Assembly (NCBI GenBank): GCA_044426345.1
Contig: JAWXUP010000010.1
Span: forward strand, 1-55,167
Source of the DNA: CAYJLC01 sp044426345
GTDB taxonomy: Bacteria > Bacillota > Clostridia > Oscillospirales > Butyricicoccaceae
Length of the DNA: 55,167 nt
Reading direction: 5' to 3'
Below are positions 1-9,198 of this stretch, in pieces. Within the stretch, counting starts at the first letter, position 1. The number at the start of each line of letters is the position of its first letter. The translations under genes and the position numbers were made by a program. Under the pieces are notes generated by a model. The model worked only from the letters and a program-made list of their open reading frames with translations, searched no databases and was not told the DNA's origin.

Positions 1-207
1 TAAAAACATGATAGTCGTTCCATCATCGGTATACAAATATTTATCTTTCAAGTTCCTTACGTTGATAAAATCCTGTGCAGTCTTCAATCTTAATGTTTCT
101 TCATCTGTGTGTGCTTTTGGCTTTGTATTTTTTAGTACCAAAAGTAAAATTCCACCACCTATTAAGGTGACGGAAAGCATAATAATTGGGAAAAGTAGTC
201 CTTCCAT
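1..207 (-). CDS. N-terminus of a membrane-anchored conjugation protein (partial)
   Basis: The gene runs off the left edge; only its first 69 codons are present. The start is an ATG at 205-207 behind an AAGGAGG site. A single hydrophobic helix lies at about residues 4-26, followed by a polar stretch and a segment resembling FINV+DI+DNYLYT, which I associate from memory with proteins encoded next to the VirB4 ATPase in clostridial conjugative elements. The PrgI gene at 26210-26539 normally sits beside this class of gene, so the transfer operon appears to be split by the pilus genes lying between. An intrinsic terminator separates it from the defence pair upstream. The exact function is unknown. 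Confidence 0.5.
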   Translation of the reverse strand, partial: MEGLLFPIIMLSVTLIGGGILLLVLKNTKPKAHTDEETLRLKTAQDFINVRNLKDKYLYTDDGTTIMFL

Positions 208-221
208 ATATATCCTCCTTA

Positions 222-257
222 AACAAAAAAAAGCCTGCTAAGATTTCTCCTAGCAGG
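222..257 (-). terminator. Intrinsic terminator after the AAA/TOPRIM pair
   Basis: On the minus strand the arms CCTGCTAGGA and TCTTAGCAGG pair over 10 bp (one G-U) around a GAAA loop, followed by a C and a run of eight T. It sits 36 bp past the stop codon of the TOPRIM gene, so it should close that two-gene unit. Confidence 0.85.
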
Positions 258-292
258 TTTTGTGTTTGTGTTGATTTTTTGAATTCTTTTAT

Positions 293-985
293 CTATATTA
301 GTGGATTGCTTTGAAAATAAATATGTAAATTTGTATGACGTTCTAACGAGCGAATACCTTCGCCGATATAATTCCATGATGAAATATAGTTAGCTGGCAC
401 TCCATTAACAACATCTAATTTAAGAAAATCTATAAATTTATGTTCTTTGCCTTCAAAAAACTTGTAGAATGCATCAGCATATGCATTTTTTTCATCATTA
501 CTTAAGTTTTGCTTGTTATATAATGCATGGTCTAAATTACTAGACATATAATACCCTCTATATGGGATATTTTTAATTGAATCAAGAGATTTTAAGTAAT
601 TCATTAGTTCTCTTTTTCTTGTATTGCGTTCAACAACATTTTCTATATCTTTAGCAAAAATGTGTTCTTCACTATATTGAAAACCCGTTTCTTCTCCGAC
701 AACAATAGCATTATCAGGTATGTATGCACCGTCAGTGTCAAAAATCTGAATAATACTCCAGATATCATTTTCTTGATATTTATAATAATCCATACATGAT
801 TTTACTTTTTCATATATTTTATCAGTCACATTTTCTATCGTAGATGTTTTATCACTCGTAATGTCACCGCCCATAAATTCGAATCTAATATCTTTTTTCA
901 AATATATTTTCTGAAATATCATCTGCAAAGCAGTCCTATCCGTAGTGCCCTCAACAATAAAAATCACTACCTTTTTATTAGTCAT
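293..985 (-). CDS. TOPRIM-domain protein, partner of the AAA ATPase
   Basis: A 230-residue protein. Near the N-terminus a beta-strand leads into IVEGTTD, with the conserved TOPRIM glutamate at residue 12, and IFDTDGAY near residues 81-88 supplies the DxD pair. This is the arrangement of OLD- and RloB-type nuclease or nuclease-like proteins. The gene starts 16 bp after the stop of the upstream ATPase and is probably translated from the same transcript. TOPRIM proteins encoded with AAA15 ATPases are often anti-phage effectors (OLD, Gabija, PARIS, Rlo-type pairs are precedents). I cannot place this one in a named family, and an effector role is inference from the pairing. Confidence 0.6.
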   Translation of the reverse strand: MTNKKVVIFIVEGTTDRTALQMIFQKIYLKKDIRFEFMGGDITSDKTSTIENVTDKIYEKVKSCMDYYKYQENDIWSIIQIFDTDGAYIPDNAIVVGEETGFQYSEEHIFAKDIENVVERNTRKRELMNYLKSLDSIKNIPYRGYYMSSNLDHALYNKQNLSNDEKNAYADAFYKFFEGKEHKFIDFLKLDVVNGVPANYISSWNYIGEGIRSLERHTNLHIYFQSNPLI

Positions 986-1001
986 CGTATTTCCCCATTT
1001 C

Positions 1002-2459
1002 CTAATCTTGCAACATCTGATTTATTTCATCTGAAAATCTCAAATCCACTTCACTTTTTTTAGCTTGTGAATTCCTAAATGCATACTCAATAGACTGCAA
1101 ATCATTATTATCATACAACTCTTCATTTTGACCGCCTAAAGATAGGGCTCGTATATAGAAATCTCTGTGATTATTGTTTGTGTCTACTCCTTTTAACACG
1201 ATGTAACGATTATCTGGGTTTGTTGTCGAACACACGATATTTTTCATACTAAGTCGCTCTAATATTCTCAAATTGTGCGAAGTAAATATTAGTTGTCCTT
1301 TTGCATTTTCATAAAAAGCACCTAATAAATCTCCCAGTACATATTCAAATATGCCTGCATCTAATTCATCTATCACAAGACAAATTCTCGGATCGTTATA
1401 TGCCGATATTAGATAGTTTAGCAACGATATTATACGTTTTATACCCTCTGATTCATACTTTGTTAGGAATTTTTTTTCATCTCTAACCGAATATACCTCT
1501 ACTTTAACAATTTTATTACCATCTTTATCTGTATCATCACTTGCTTTTTCAAGTTCAATTTTCAAATTAGGTACAACTGATTTTATGGCAATATTTATTG
1601 AACTAATAGCTCTTTCTAGCTGACTATAAACTTTTTCTGGTATTACTCCAAATCCATTCATAAACAGTGGCAAACAACCATTTGATACCACACCTTGGTA
1701 TTCTTGATGAAAATTGATAGGCAAAACATCTGAACTATTAATTATGCCTAATTGGTCAACTTTTACAATGTGGAAATAGCAATTTGCAAAAATTGACATC
1801 TGCTTCAAAATATCTGTTAAAATTGGTACACTTTCGCAATTTTCTTTGATAAGTATATCTATCATTAGCTGGTTAAAGAATAAAGATACGTTATTTTGAG
1901 CAGAATAAATACCTAAATTTTGAATAAAATTCGCAAAAATAAGTTCTTTTTTATACGATGAAGGTGTAGTTTTTATTTCGGCTGCATCGTTTTTGAGCAT
2001 AGCTTTCATATCATAGAAAGGATTTTGGAAATATACGCTTTTCTCCGATTTCCACTTAGAACCTCTAACCCAAGATGTTAAAATTTCCGAAAATATCTCT
2101 ATTTTCTTTGTTTCAACATTCTTTTTTAGCTCTACTTCATATTTTACTTTATAACCTTGGTTGCCCTCAATATAAAAATAGGTCGTAATTTTTGTATTTT
2201 TTTCTTCGTTCATCAAACCGCTAAATTTAGAAAAATCAATTTCCTTGCCGCTTAAAATATATTGCAACATATCCAACGCTTCAACCATTGCAGTCTTACC
2301 TGAACCATTTTGTCCGTAAATTCCAACTAAATCAATATTTTTAACTAAAGCTTCCTTTTCCACGCTACAATAGTTCATAAATTTAATATTACCACTATTT
2401 ACATTTTTAAAATTATTTAATTCTACTTTGAGTATCCTTACCAACGATTTTTCATTCAT
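1002..2459 (-). CDS. AAA15-type ATPase (ABC/SMC-like), putative defence sensor
   Basis: About 485 residues. The N-terminus shows GIYGQNGSGKTAMVEALD (Walker A, about residues 45-62), the middle is a long variable insertion, and the C-terminal half carries an ABC-signature-like YESEGIKR, a Walker B at CLVIDELDAG and an H-loop at FTSHN. This is the AAA15/OLD-like layout. I place the start at the ATG at 2457-2459, with AGGGTGA five bases upstream; the GTG three codons earlier overlaps that site. It is the first gene of a two-gene unit with the TOPRIM protein and has its own promoter. A role in phage or plasmid defence is inferred from the pairing; no direct evidence. Confidence 0.7.
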   Translation of the reverse strand: MNEKSLVRILKVELNNFKNVNSGNIKFMNYCSVEKEALVKNIDLVGIYGQNGSGKTAMVEALDMLQYILSGKEIDFSKFSGLMNEEKNTKITTYFYIEGNQGYKVKYEVELKKNVETKKIEIFSEILTSWVRGSKWKSEKSVYFQNPFYDMKAMLKNDAAEIKTTPSSYKKELIFANFIQNLGIYSAQNNVSLFFNQLMIDILIKENCESVPILTDILKQMSIFANCYFHIVKVDQLGIINSSDVLPINFHQEYQGVVSNGCLPLFMNGFGVIPEKVYSQLERAISSINIAIKSVVPNLKIELEKASDDTDKDGNKIVKVEVYSVRDEKKFLTKYESEGIKRIISLLNYLISAYNDPRICLVIDELDAGIFEYVLGDLLGAFYENAKGQLIFTSHNLRILERLSMKNIVCSTTNPDNRYIVLKGVDTNNNHRDFYIRALSLGGQNEELYDNNDLQSIEYAFRNSQAKKSEVDLRFSDEINQMLQD

Positions 2460-2515
2460 ATAGTTCACCCTATTTCATTTGCTTAATATGTATTTTTATT
2501 ATGTTTCATACTAAT

Positions 2516-2544
2516 ATTATAACCTATAAAAAAGCAAAATACAA
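2516..2544 (-). promoter_or_regulatory. Promoter of the AAA/TOPRIM unit
   Basis: On the minus strand TTGTAT and a perfect TATAAT are separated by 17 bp, ending about 55 bp before the ATPase start codon. The -10 is a consensus match and the -35 matches at three positions only. Confidence 0.6.
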
Positions 2545-2644
2545 GTATATATAATAGATTTTTAGTTTGATTTCTACAAAATGTATGAATTATAACTGTT
2601 TTTAGCTATATTTTAGCAAAAATGCAAATTCATCTACTTTATTC

Positions 2645-4363
2645 TCACCTCGCTCCAACATGCCAATCATCAAAAACCGACCCATTTATATTCAAGCTAT
2701 CCGTTAAATTCATTGACATCATACCTGCTGGAGTCCACGCATCTATACAAGTGGCATAGGCTGTGTATGTTCCGTTAGGATACCATACAGGAACGAAATG
2801 CACTGCTCTACCATACGTGCTATACTGATTAACCTTAAACGAAAACGATGAGCTATATCCACTATTTAGTCTGTCAAGAACTCTCCAATAGGTTTGATAT
2901 TCAAACTCTGGAAAATATGCTACCACGCTTTGCATTCCTGTATAATGACTAGTTGGAGCGTTAGATAACACATTCGATGATACGTCCATATTAAACCCGT
3001 ATCCTGATTTCATCTGCGTTGAAGTTGCTGTTGGTGACATTGAATCTGGTATAATATTCATAGTCGCTGACAAACTTGCAGAATATGAAGTCCACTCAAA
3101 GACATACCAACCCTCATCTTCCCAATCTGATTCCCAGTATTTATCCTTATGCTCTTCACCATTATCGTCAGTCCATTTATCATATTCCCACTGCCCATTA
3201 TCCACCCAATATTCATACCACCAAGCGTCCCACTCTCCCCAAGTCAGACTTGTGACGTCGCTTGTATTTGGTACATTTGGAACAGAAAAGCCATCATTTC
3301 TATCATTTGCTTGAGGGTCTGGTGGTTCATTTTCATCTATCGACACAATTTCAGCTACAATCTTGTCTGTACTCGTAGTGCAGTTGCTTGAAATTGTAAT
3401 AGTTATAGTTCCGGGTTCTGTTGGTGTATGCCATTTAATCCACGCAAGCTGTGAACCATCTTCTGGTATATAAATATTGCTATGAGTATATGTTTGTCCG
3501 TCAATATAAAACGTTGCATAAGCAGGATTGTCAGGATTTTTTTCACTACTAGTTGAAAGCGTAACCGACGTTATTACATCAGTATCTGGTCTATATGCAA
3601 CATCATAATCATCTACCGAAATATCTGGTAATTCAGTAAATCTAATTATGCCTATCCCTAAATATGCGATTATATCTTGGTCTGTTTGACTGCTCAAAGT
3701 AGAACCCTTCCACGCTGAAATGCCTAAGTCCGTAGTTTCTAAAAACATAGCTAGTGGTAAATTTTTATGCGTAAGCGTACCCATCTTACTTCGCAAATCA
3801 TTACTTACCATTTGATTATAAAGCGCACCTTCGGTTGCTGTCATGGCATACATCAAGTCGTTATATTTAAAATACGCTATAGGTTCTACTAAAATTTTGT
3901 AATCTCCATTGATTAGAAAATCATAGTTAAATCCTGTAATACTACTAATATCTCGAATTGTTCCCTCTTTGCAAAAATACTGTCTTATTTCATCTATATT
4001 GCTCGTACCACTAGAACTAATTATCTGTGGCATTTCATTAGTTGGAACAATTGAAGTGTATTCGCCTACCGTTGTACTGATAGTAACTCCGTTTAAATAC
4101 TGCAATTTACAAACATTTGAAAAATACACCTGAATATCGTTATTTGATTGATTAGAGAAATCAATCGGCGATGTCATAATTGCTCCATCACTCTCACGAA
4201 TTACAGTAATTCGAACCCCATCACGCCCCGATGACCAATAATGCTCACTAGTCCCATCGCCTAAGTTGCCTCCACCTCCATCTACATTTGAGTCGCCCAC
4301 AGCAAAAGCTATAATGCCAAAACTTAATATAAATGCAAGTATAAAACAAATTGCTTTTTTCAT
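2645..4363 (-). CDS. Secreted protein of the pilus locus, unknown function
   Basis: A 572-residue protein with a clear signal peptide (two Lys, a hydrophobic core, predicted cleavage near residues 20-24). The mature part is rich in Ser, Thr, Gly and aromatic residues. A tryptophan- and acid-rich patch spans about residues 375-425, and the C-terminal 100 residues end in a Trp/Asp/His-containing tail. I see no LPXTG or second membrane anchor. It is the last gene of the run that begins with pilB, 18 bp after the second prepilin peptidase, so a surface or filament-tip role is likely. Similar proteins, as I recall, occur beside Tad and conjugation genes in gut Firmicutes elements; this was not checked. 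Confidence 0.5.
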   Translation of the reverse strand: MKKAICFILAFILSFGIIAFAVGDSNVDGGGGNLGDGTSEHYWSSGRDGVRITVIRESDGAIMTSPIDFSNQSNNDIQVYFSNVCKLQYLNGVTISTTVGEYTSIVPTNEMPQIISSSGTSNIDEIRQYFCKEGTIRDISSITGFNYDFLINGDYKILVEPIAYFKYNDLMYAMTATEGALYNQMVSNDLRSKMGTLTHKNLPLAMFLETTDLGISAWKGSTLSSQTDQDIIAYLGIGIIRFTELPDISVDDYDVAYRPDTDVITSVTLSTSSEKNPDNPAYATFYIDGQTYTHSNIYIPEDGSQLAWIKWHTPTEPGTITITISSNCTTSTDKIVAEIVSIDENEPPDPQANDRNDGFSVPNVPNTSDVTSLTWGEWDAWWYEYWVDNGQWEYDKWTDDNGEEHKDKYWESDWEDEGWYVFEWTSYSASLSATMNIIPDSMSPTATSTQMKSGYGFNMDVSSNVLSNAPTSHYTGMQSVVAYFPEFEYQTYWRVLDRLNSGYSSSFSFKVNQYSTYGRAVHFVPVWYPNGTYTAYATCIDAWTPAGMMSMNLTDSLNINGSVFDDWHVGAR

Positions 4364-4381
4364 GTTACCTCTCCTATCTCA

Positions 4382-4777
4382 CTAAACCAAAAGTAATGCC
4401 AAAAGAAAAAAAGGCATCATGGCGATACCTTTTTCTTGTTGTTTTCTTGTTAGACAATAGCAAATTATTCCTGTTAAATTTGATATTAGCACGGCTAGCA
4501 AAAACGATACAAAATTGAATTTCAGCAAAAAGCCTAGATATATAACTATATCAGCTGTCCCCATTCCAAAATACATTTGTCGCCCACTTTTATAAATTGT
4601 AATCAACAAAATAGTAGCCATCAAAACCAACACTAGCTGTTGCCTGTAAATTATATTATAAACGATACATAGATAAGCAAATCCAAACGTATATAAATCT
4701 GATACCATATTATCTTTTACATCTTCTATGCTTGCAAGTATCAATGAAATTATCATACAAAATTTAAGTATTAACAT
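4382..4777 (-). CDS. A24-type prepilin peptidase of the T4P-like cluster
   Basis: A 131-residue membrane protein with four to five hydrophobic segments. It retains the two aspartates of aspartic prepilin peptidases: one in IEDVKDNMVSD near residues 17-27 and one in GMGTAD, a variant of the canonical GxGD box, near residues 72-77. The short length matches the TadV/CpaA-like catalytic core without the N-terminal methyltransferase domain. A second, more canonical peptidase lies at 23413-23799 in the Tad cluster, so each filament system seems to bring its own processing enzyme. This one probably cleaves the KGMTLIE-type pilins encoded upstream. Confidence 0.7.
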   Translation of the reverse strand: MLILKFCMIISLILASIEDVKDNMVSDLYTFGFAYLCIVYNIIYRQQLVLVLMATILLITIYKSGRQMYFGMGTADIVIYLGFLLKFNFVSFLLAVLISNLTGIICYCLTRKQQEKGIAMMPFFLLALLLV

Positions 4778-4778
4778 A

Positions 4779-7700
4779 TCAACTCACCTCAAAATCGCTT
4801 AAAACAATTTCGTCTGTATTGTTTGACTTTCCATTAACTAAATATCCTATAACATTATCTAGCTTTATTGTAAAAACATTCTTCAGTGTTGTAATAAAAT
4901 CTTCAGCTGTTGATATTAATATTTCTCGATAAAAAGCCTCATTTCCCACCATGTCAACTGCATAAACATCTATAGTTTCGGTTGTACTATCTGCAACAAA
5001 GCTCTCTAAATATGTTTGATAATTACCACCATTAACGCTATATAAAACCTCGCGCACTCCCGCTATGCTGTCATATGATTCTATAGATACCTTGTTAGAA
5101 TATTTATTGACATCTACCATTAAAACAGGCGCTTTTACATCAATTGTTACAATCACATCTTGCGTAACTTGAGAAATTTTGCTGTATGCAGTTTCATCAT
5201 TATAGCTACTTACAGTAATTTCAAGCGTTGAGTTTTTCATAGACGTTTCAAAATTTGTGCTATCAATATAAACATAACCTGTCAGAATATCTCCTGTAGA
5301 TTGAATTATTTCTGCATTATTGTCCCAATAAATTGGATACGTAGATCCCGCTAGTTTGGAAGTAGCTTTAAAATACTCGTTTTCATTAGTTTGCAAAACG
5401 TAAAATTCTAAATAAATACCATTATTTTTATTTGATGGTTGAGATGATATATCACCATACTTTGTAAATGTGTCATTTTCTAAAAAACCATAAGTTGAAT
5501 ATATTCTATCGTTTAAATTTGTATTTACAAAAACAGATGAACCCTCTACACTTCCACTTAAAGTAGAATTAATTATTTTAAATTCTTGTTCTATAGTACC
5601 AACATAATTTCCTTTGCCTACAATCTCTATAGTAGCAGTTCCTGAACTTATATTATCATAATATAAAGCCGAATAATCATATCCTTGTATCAAAACATTG
5701 CCAATAGCGTTATCAACAATCGAAAAACTTGGTATAATCTCTGCCCCTGTATATTGTTGTGTTGGTATTGTACTAATATAAACGTTATTTTCATCAAAAT
5801 CTTTTTGTGAAATTTCAAAATTTGTAGATGCATTATACGAATAATTACCAATTCCTGTTATTGTTATAGTTCCTGAACCTGCATTAATATTATTACTATA
5901 CGAAATACTATAATCAGCTCCACTTGTAAGTGTTTTGCCATTTACTATAACAATCGGTGTCGGAGTTATTGCGTAACCTGTATAGGTGTAGTTCGTAAGA
6001 CCATCAAAAGTAGCACTGCTTATTGCCTGTGACCCAATTAAAAAATAAGTTGTGGCTGTTGAGGTTGACGTATAATTCCCTTTACCAGTAATCGTTAGCG
6101 TTGCTGTACCTACATTTGTATTATTGCTGTATGAAATCGTGTAATCCGTTCCACTAGTAAGTGTACGACCACCAGCTGTAATGGTCGGTGTTGGTGTAAT
6201 TACTGAACCTGTATATGTATAACTCGAAATTCCACTAAAACTTGCATCGCTTAAAGTTCTTGTGCTAATACTAAAGGTTGTTTTTACCGAAGTTGTGCTT
6301 GTATAGTTCCCTTTGCCTGTAATGGTTATTGTTGCTGTTCCGACATTTGTATTGTTGCTGTATGAAATCGTGTAATCTGTGCCGCTAGTGAGTGTTCTGC
6401 CACCAGCTGTGATAGTCGGCGTTGGTGTTATTGCTGAGCCTGTGTATGTATAACTGGATATACCACTAATACTTGCGTCACTTATTGTTCTTGTAGATAT
6501 GGTAAATGTTTTGCTTGCAGAAGTTGTGCTTGTGTAATTCCCTTTACCTGTAACCTTAATAGTCGCTGTTCCGACATTTGTATTATTACTATAAGAAATA
6601 GTGTAATCCGTTCCACTAGCAAGTGTTCGACCTCCCGCTGTTACAGTCGGTGTTGGTGTTATGGCTGAACCTGTATAAGTATAACTGGACACTGTGCTAA
6701 AAGTTGCGTCGGCTATAGTTCTTGTACTGATAGTAAAAGTCTTGCTCGCAGTGGTGGTAGACGTATAGTTTCCTTTACCTGTAATTTTTATCGTTGCTGT
6801 TCCGACATTTGTATTATTGCTATATGAAATAGTGTAATCCGTGCCACTAGTAAGTGTTCTGCCTCCAACTGTTACAGTCGGTGTTGGCGTTATGGCTGAA
6901 CCTATGTATGTGTAACTGGACACTGTACTAAAACTTGCATCAGCAACCGTCCTTGTGGATATTGTAAATGTTTTCGAAATACTTCCTTCATACGTTCCCA
7001 TACCAGTTATCGTGACTGTTGCTGTGCCAGCATTTGTATTATTTGAATAGTTCAATGTGTAATCGGTGTTTCTTGCTAATGTAGTTCCACTATAAACTAC
7101 TGTTGGCGTAGGTGCTATTGCAGAACCCGTATATGTATAGCTTGAAATAGTTGATACTGTTGTATTACTCGCTGTGATTGTTTTGATATATGGAATATAG
7201 TATGTTTCCGAGATGTTACCTACACCATCTTTCGCCCAAAGATATACGTCCTTTGTATCAGTTACTGCAAAAGACGTTGTAGTTTTCCAGACAATATCCG
7301 AAGTATTATTCGTATAAGAATAACCATAGTTTGCTACACCCGTCGCATTATCTGTAGCAGATACATAAGCTACTCCATTTAAAAGACTTGCTGACGTGAT
7401 TTGTGGTTTCACGTTATCTAGTCTTATCGAAAGCGTTGTGGTATCATTACAAGCAATTGGGGCATTTCTACCATTTACTAAATGCTCATCAAAAGTCAGT
7501 GTTACTTCTCCATATGTATCTAGTGTTAACTGAACATCTGTTAAGGCAACACAACTTGTACTCGCTGAAGCAGAGTATCCACAAGAATTTGTGCTAATTC
7601 CAGTAGTATATCCACCACTTGACGTTGCTATGAAAGTACGATTATCCAAAGAAGATAAGCTGAAATACTGTCCAGAAGTCAACCCTGCGTAGAGATAACT

Positions 7701-8174
7701 ATAAGAATTAACAGCACTTCTCTCATAATGTGGGTTATATCCTACAATTTCGCCTGTTGTATGATTCGGATTTGAGCAACAATATGAGGAAATTATGCTA
7801 GATGATGCTGTAATTTCTCCAACGAGATTTGATTTGAAAAAATATCCAGACGTGGTTGAATACGCATCTGAATAGGAATTTTTATTTGTACTTACAGAGT
7901 AAAATGCCTCTGTATCAACACTAGGCACGTAAACGGTTGTCGCTGTAGAAGTATTTGATAAAACATAAGCTTTACTTCTATCTACATAAACCGATGAATT
8001 TATGGTATATAGTTTTTGAGCGCTTGTATTTGATATATAATACAAAATCTCGGAGTGTCCCTCACAACAAGTGACCTCAAGAAAATCTGACGCTGCCGAA
8101 ACGCTACAAGGTGTAAAACTAAGCAAACTTGTCATCATAGCTAAAGACAAGCATAACTTTGTAATCTTTTTCAT
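4779..8174 (-). CDS. Large secreted repeat adhesin
   Basis: About 1131 residues, starting with a signal peptide (cleavage near Ala-Ser at residues 28-29). The start is the ATG at 8172-8174 with an AGAGAGGT site. The N-terminal 300 residues contain Cys pairs (CC near residues 36-37 and 130). Seven tandem Ig-like repeats of about 77 residues follow, of the SYTYTGSAITPTPT / TDYTISYSNN type often called MBG or YDG repeats. A C-terminal domain of about 300 residues shows no LPXTG motif. It is encoded just after the pilin-like genes and just before the prepilin peptidase. A cell-surface or pilus-associated adhesin is the likely role; the ligand is unknown. Confidence 0.75.
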   Translation of the reverse strand: MKKITKLCLSLAMMTSLLSFTPCSVSAASDFLEVTCCEGHSEILYYISNTSAQKLYTINSSVYVDRSKAYVLSNTSTATTVYVPSVDTEAFYSVSTNKNSYSDAYSTTSGYFFKSNLVGEITASSSIISSYCCSNPNHTTGEIVGYNPHYERSAVNSYSYLYAGLTSGQYFSLSSLDNRTFIATSSGGYTTGISTNSCGYSASASTSCVALTDVQLTLDTYGEVTLTFDEHLVNGRNAPIACNDTTTLSIRLDNVKPQITSASLLNGVAYVSATDNATGVANYGYSYTNNTSDIVWKTTTSFAVTDTKDVYLWAKDGVGNISETYYIPYIKTITASNTTVSTISSYTYTGSAIAPTPTVVYSGTTLARNTDYTLNYSNNTNAGTATVTITGMGTYEGSISKTFTISTRTVADASFSTVSSYTYIGSAITPTPTVTVGGRTLTSGTDYTISYSNNTNVGTATIKITGKGNYTSTTTASKTFTISTRTIADATFSTVSSYTYTGSAITPTPTVTAGGRTLASGTDYTISYSNNTNVGTATIKVTGKGNYTSTTSASKTFTISTRTISDASISGISSYTYTGSAITPTPTITAGGRTLTSGTDYTISYSNNTNVGTATITITGKGNYTSTTSVKTTFSISTRTLSDASFSGISSYTYTGSVITPTPTITAGGRTLTSGTDYTISYSNNTNVGTATLTITGKGNYTSTSTATTYFLIGSQAISSATFDGLTNYTYTGYAITPTPIVIVNGKTLTSGADYSISYSNNINAGSGTITITGIGNYSYNASTNFEISQKDFDENNVYISTIPTQQYTGAEIIPSFSIVDNAIGNVLIQGYDYSALYYDNISSGTATIEIVGKGNYVGTIEQEFKIINSTLSGSVEGSSVFVNTNLNDRIYSTYGFLENDTFTKYGDISSQPSNKNNGIYLEFYVLQTNENEYFKATSKLAGSTYPIYWDNNAEIIQSTGDILTGYVYIDSTNFETSMKNSTLEITVSSYNDETAYSKISQVTQDVIVTIDVKAPVLMVDVNKYSNKVSIESYDSIAGVREVLYSVNGGNYQTYLESFVADSTTETIDVYAVDMVGNEAFYREILISTAEDFITTLKNVFTIKLDNVIGYLVNGKSNNTDEIVLSDFEVS
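5565..7185 (-). repeat. Tandem repeat array inside the adhesin gene (7 units)
   Basis: Seven consecutive units of about 231 bp (77 codons). Units 2-5 counted from the N-terminus are nearly identical, sharing GSAITPTPT, GRTL, SGTDYTISYSNNTNVGTAT and GKGNYTST. Units 1 and 6 are moderately diverged and unit 7 is degenerate. The close similarity of the central units suggests recent duplication or homogenisation and allows changes in copy number. Confidence 0.9.
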
Positions 8175-8176
8175 CA

Positions 8177-8665
8177 CTACCTCTCTTTCACCAGCATAAC
8201 AATGTCATCGCCAAATTCTCCAACGCTATAATTTTCATATTCTAACTTTCCATCTGCACCAGCCGACATAAATAGCACTCGTGGTTGCTCGAAATCTGTA
8301 CAAAAGTACATAGAATATGGATTTTTATAACCATCAAAGCTATCTTTAGCGTTTACTATAAAACCATTTTGCAGGTACTCTATATTTTCTTTGTCAAAAC
8401 TGAAACTCAGGTATTTATCTTCAATCTCGCTTAGATAATATATAACTTCATCTCTGTCAATTTCAAGCTCAAACGTTAGAAAACCTTTGTTTGAAACAAC
8501 CTCTTGCATATCACTTAGAAATATTTGAGCGTTTGTTTCTATGTCCGTTACCCTAACTTGATTTGTATAACTAGAATACCCCTTAAAACCCATTCCTGAA
8601 ATAATCGCTATAATAACCAACGTTATGGATATTTCTATGAGCGTCATTCCTTTTCTTTTTATCAT
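8177..8665 (-). CDS. Type IV pilin-like protein (minor pseudopilin)
   Basis: 162 residues. The N-terminus MIKRKG-MTLIEIS followed by a hydrophobic helix is a textbook type IV prepilin leader: basic hexapeptide, cleavage after Gly6, Glu at +5. The rest is a small soluble domain with no close match I recognise. It overlaps the gene before it by 4 bp and is followed directly by the adhesin, so all are likely translated together. Probably a minor pilin that primes or caps the filament. Confidence 0.85.
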   Translation of the reverse strand: MIKRKGMTLIEISITLVIIAIISGMGFKGYSSYTNQVRVTDIETNAQIFLSDMQEVVSNKGFLTFELEIDRDEVIYYLSEIEDKYLSFSFDKENIEYLQNGFIVNAKDSFDGYKNPYSMYFCTDFEQPRVLFMSAGADGKLEYENYSVGEFGDDIVMLVKER

Positions 8666-9198
8666 TTGCTTTCCCTTTCCAAAATTGCTTTATCATTTTT
8701 CAAAATTGCTGTCATTTCATCATATTTGTGTTCAATTTTGTAATAAAACCCACTTATTTTATACTCATACCACGTCTTTTCAATTAAAATATCAAGGTAT
8801 ATATCCTCCAAATAAATAATATCGTTAGTTTCAAAATTAAGAATATTTGCTACATTTGATAAATCACAAATTATATTTACATCTAAAACTTTTAAGTCCA
8901 AATCATAAAAATTCACTTCAAAATCTTCAATATCAAACTCGCTATAGCCATATATATTATTTATCAGTGGTGTTTTTGGCGCTATTACAGTTAAATTGTG
9001 AATTTCGTCTATAAATCGCAATGCAACAAGATCAGCAGTAGATTGATTATTATACACACTCAAAACCTTCTCGTAATTAAGCTTAGCCTCATTTTTTGTA
9101 TTAGATATAAAGATAATATGTGATGAAAAAAGAGCCGAACTCACAAGAAATATTATAATCATAGCAAATACAGTCGAATAGCCTTTTCTTTTAACCAT
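8662..9198 (-). CDS. Pilin-like membrane protein (PilX/GspK-like position)
   Basis: About 178 residues. The leader MVKRKG precedes YSTVFAMIIIFL and a single hydrophobic helix. The usual Glu at +5 is missing, as in GspK/PilX-type minor pilins that sit at the filament tip. I choose the ATG at 9196-9198 because AGGAGGTGG lies just upstream; the GTG two codons earlier overlaps that site. It overlaps its neighbours on both sides (4 and 8 bp), so it belongs to a tightly coupled set of minor pilin genes. Confidence 0.7.
   Translation of the reverse strand: MVKRKGYSTVFAMIIIFLVSSALFSSHIIFISNTKNEAKLNYEKVLSVYNNQSTADLVALRFIDEIHNLTVIAPKTPLINNIYGYSEFDIEDFEVNFYDLDLKVLDVNIICDLSNVANILNFETNDIIYLEDIYLDILIEKTWYEYKISGFYYKIEHKYDEMTAILKNDKAILERESK

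Noticed and set aside
293..2459. Assignment of the ATPase/TOPRIM pair to PARIS (AriA/AriB)
   Set aside because: The order fits but the TOPRIM protein is short and I could not see family-specific motifs; left as an unnamed defence candidate.
5565..7185. Regular repeats that could suggest a CRISPR array
   Set aside because: The repeats are 231 bp, in frame, and encode Ig-like domains without spacers.
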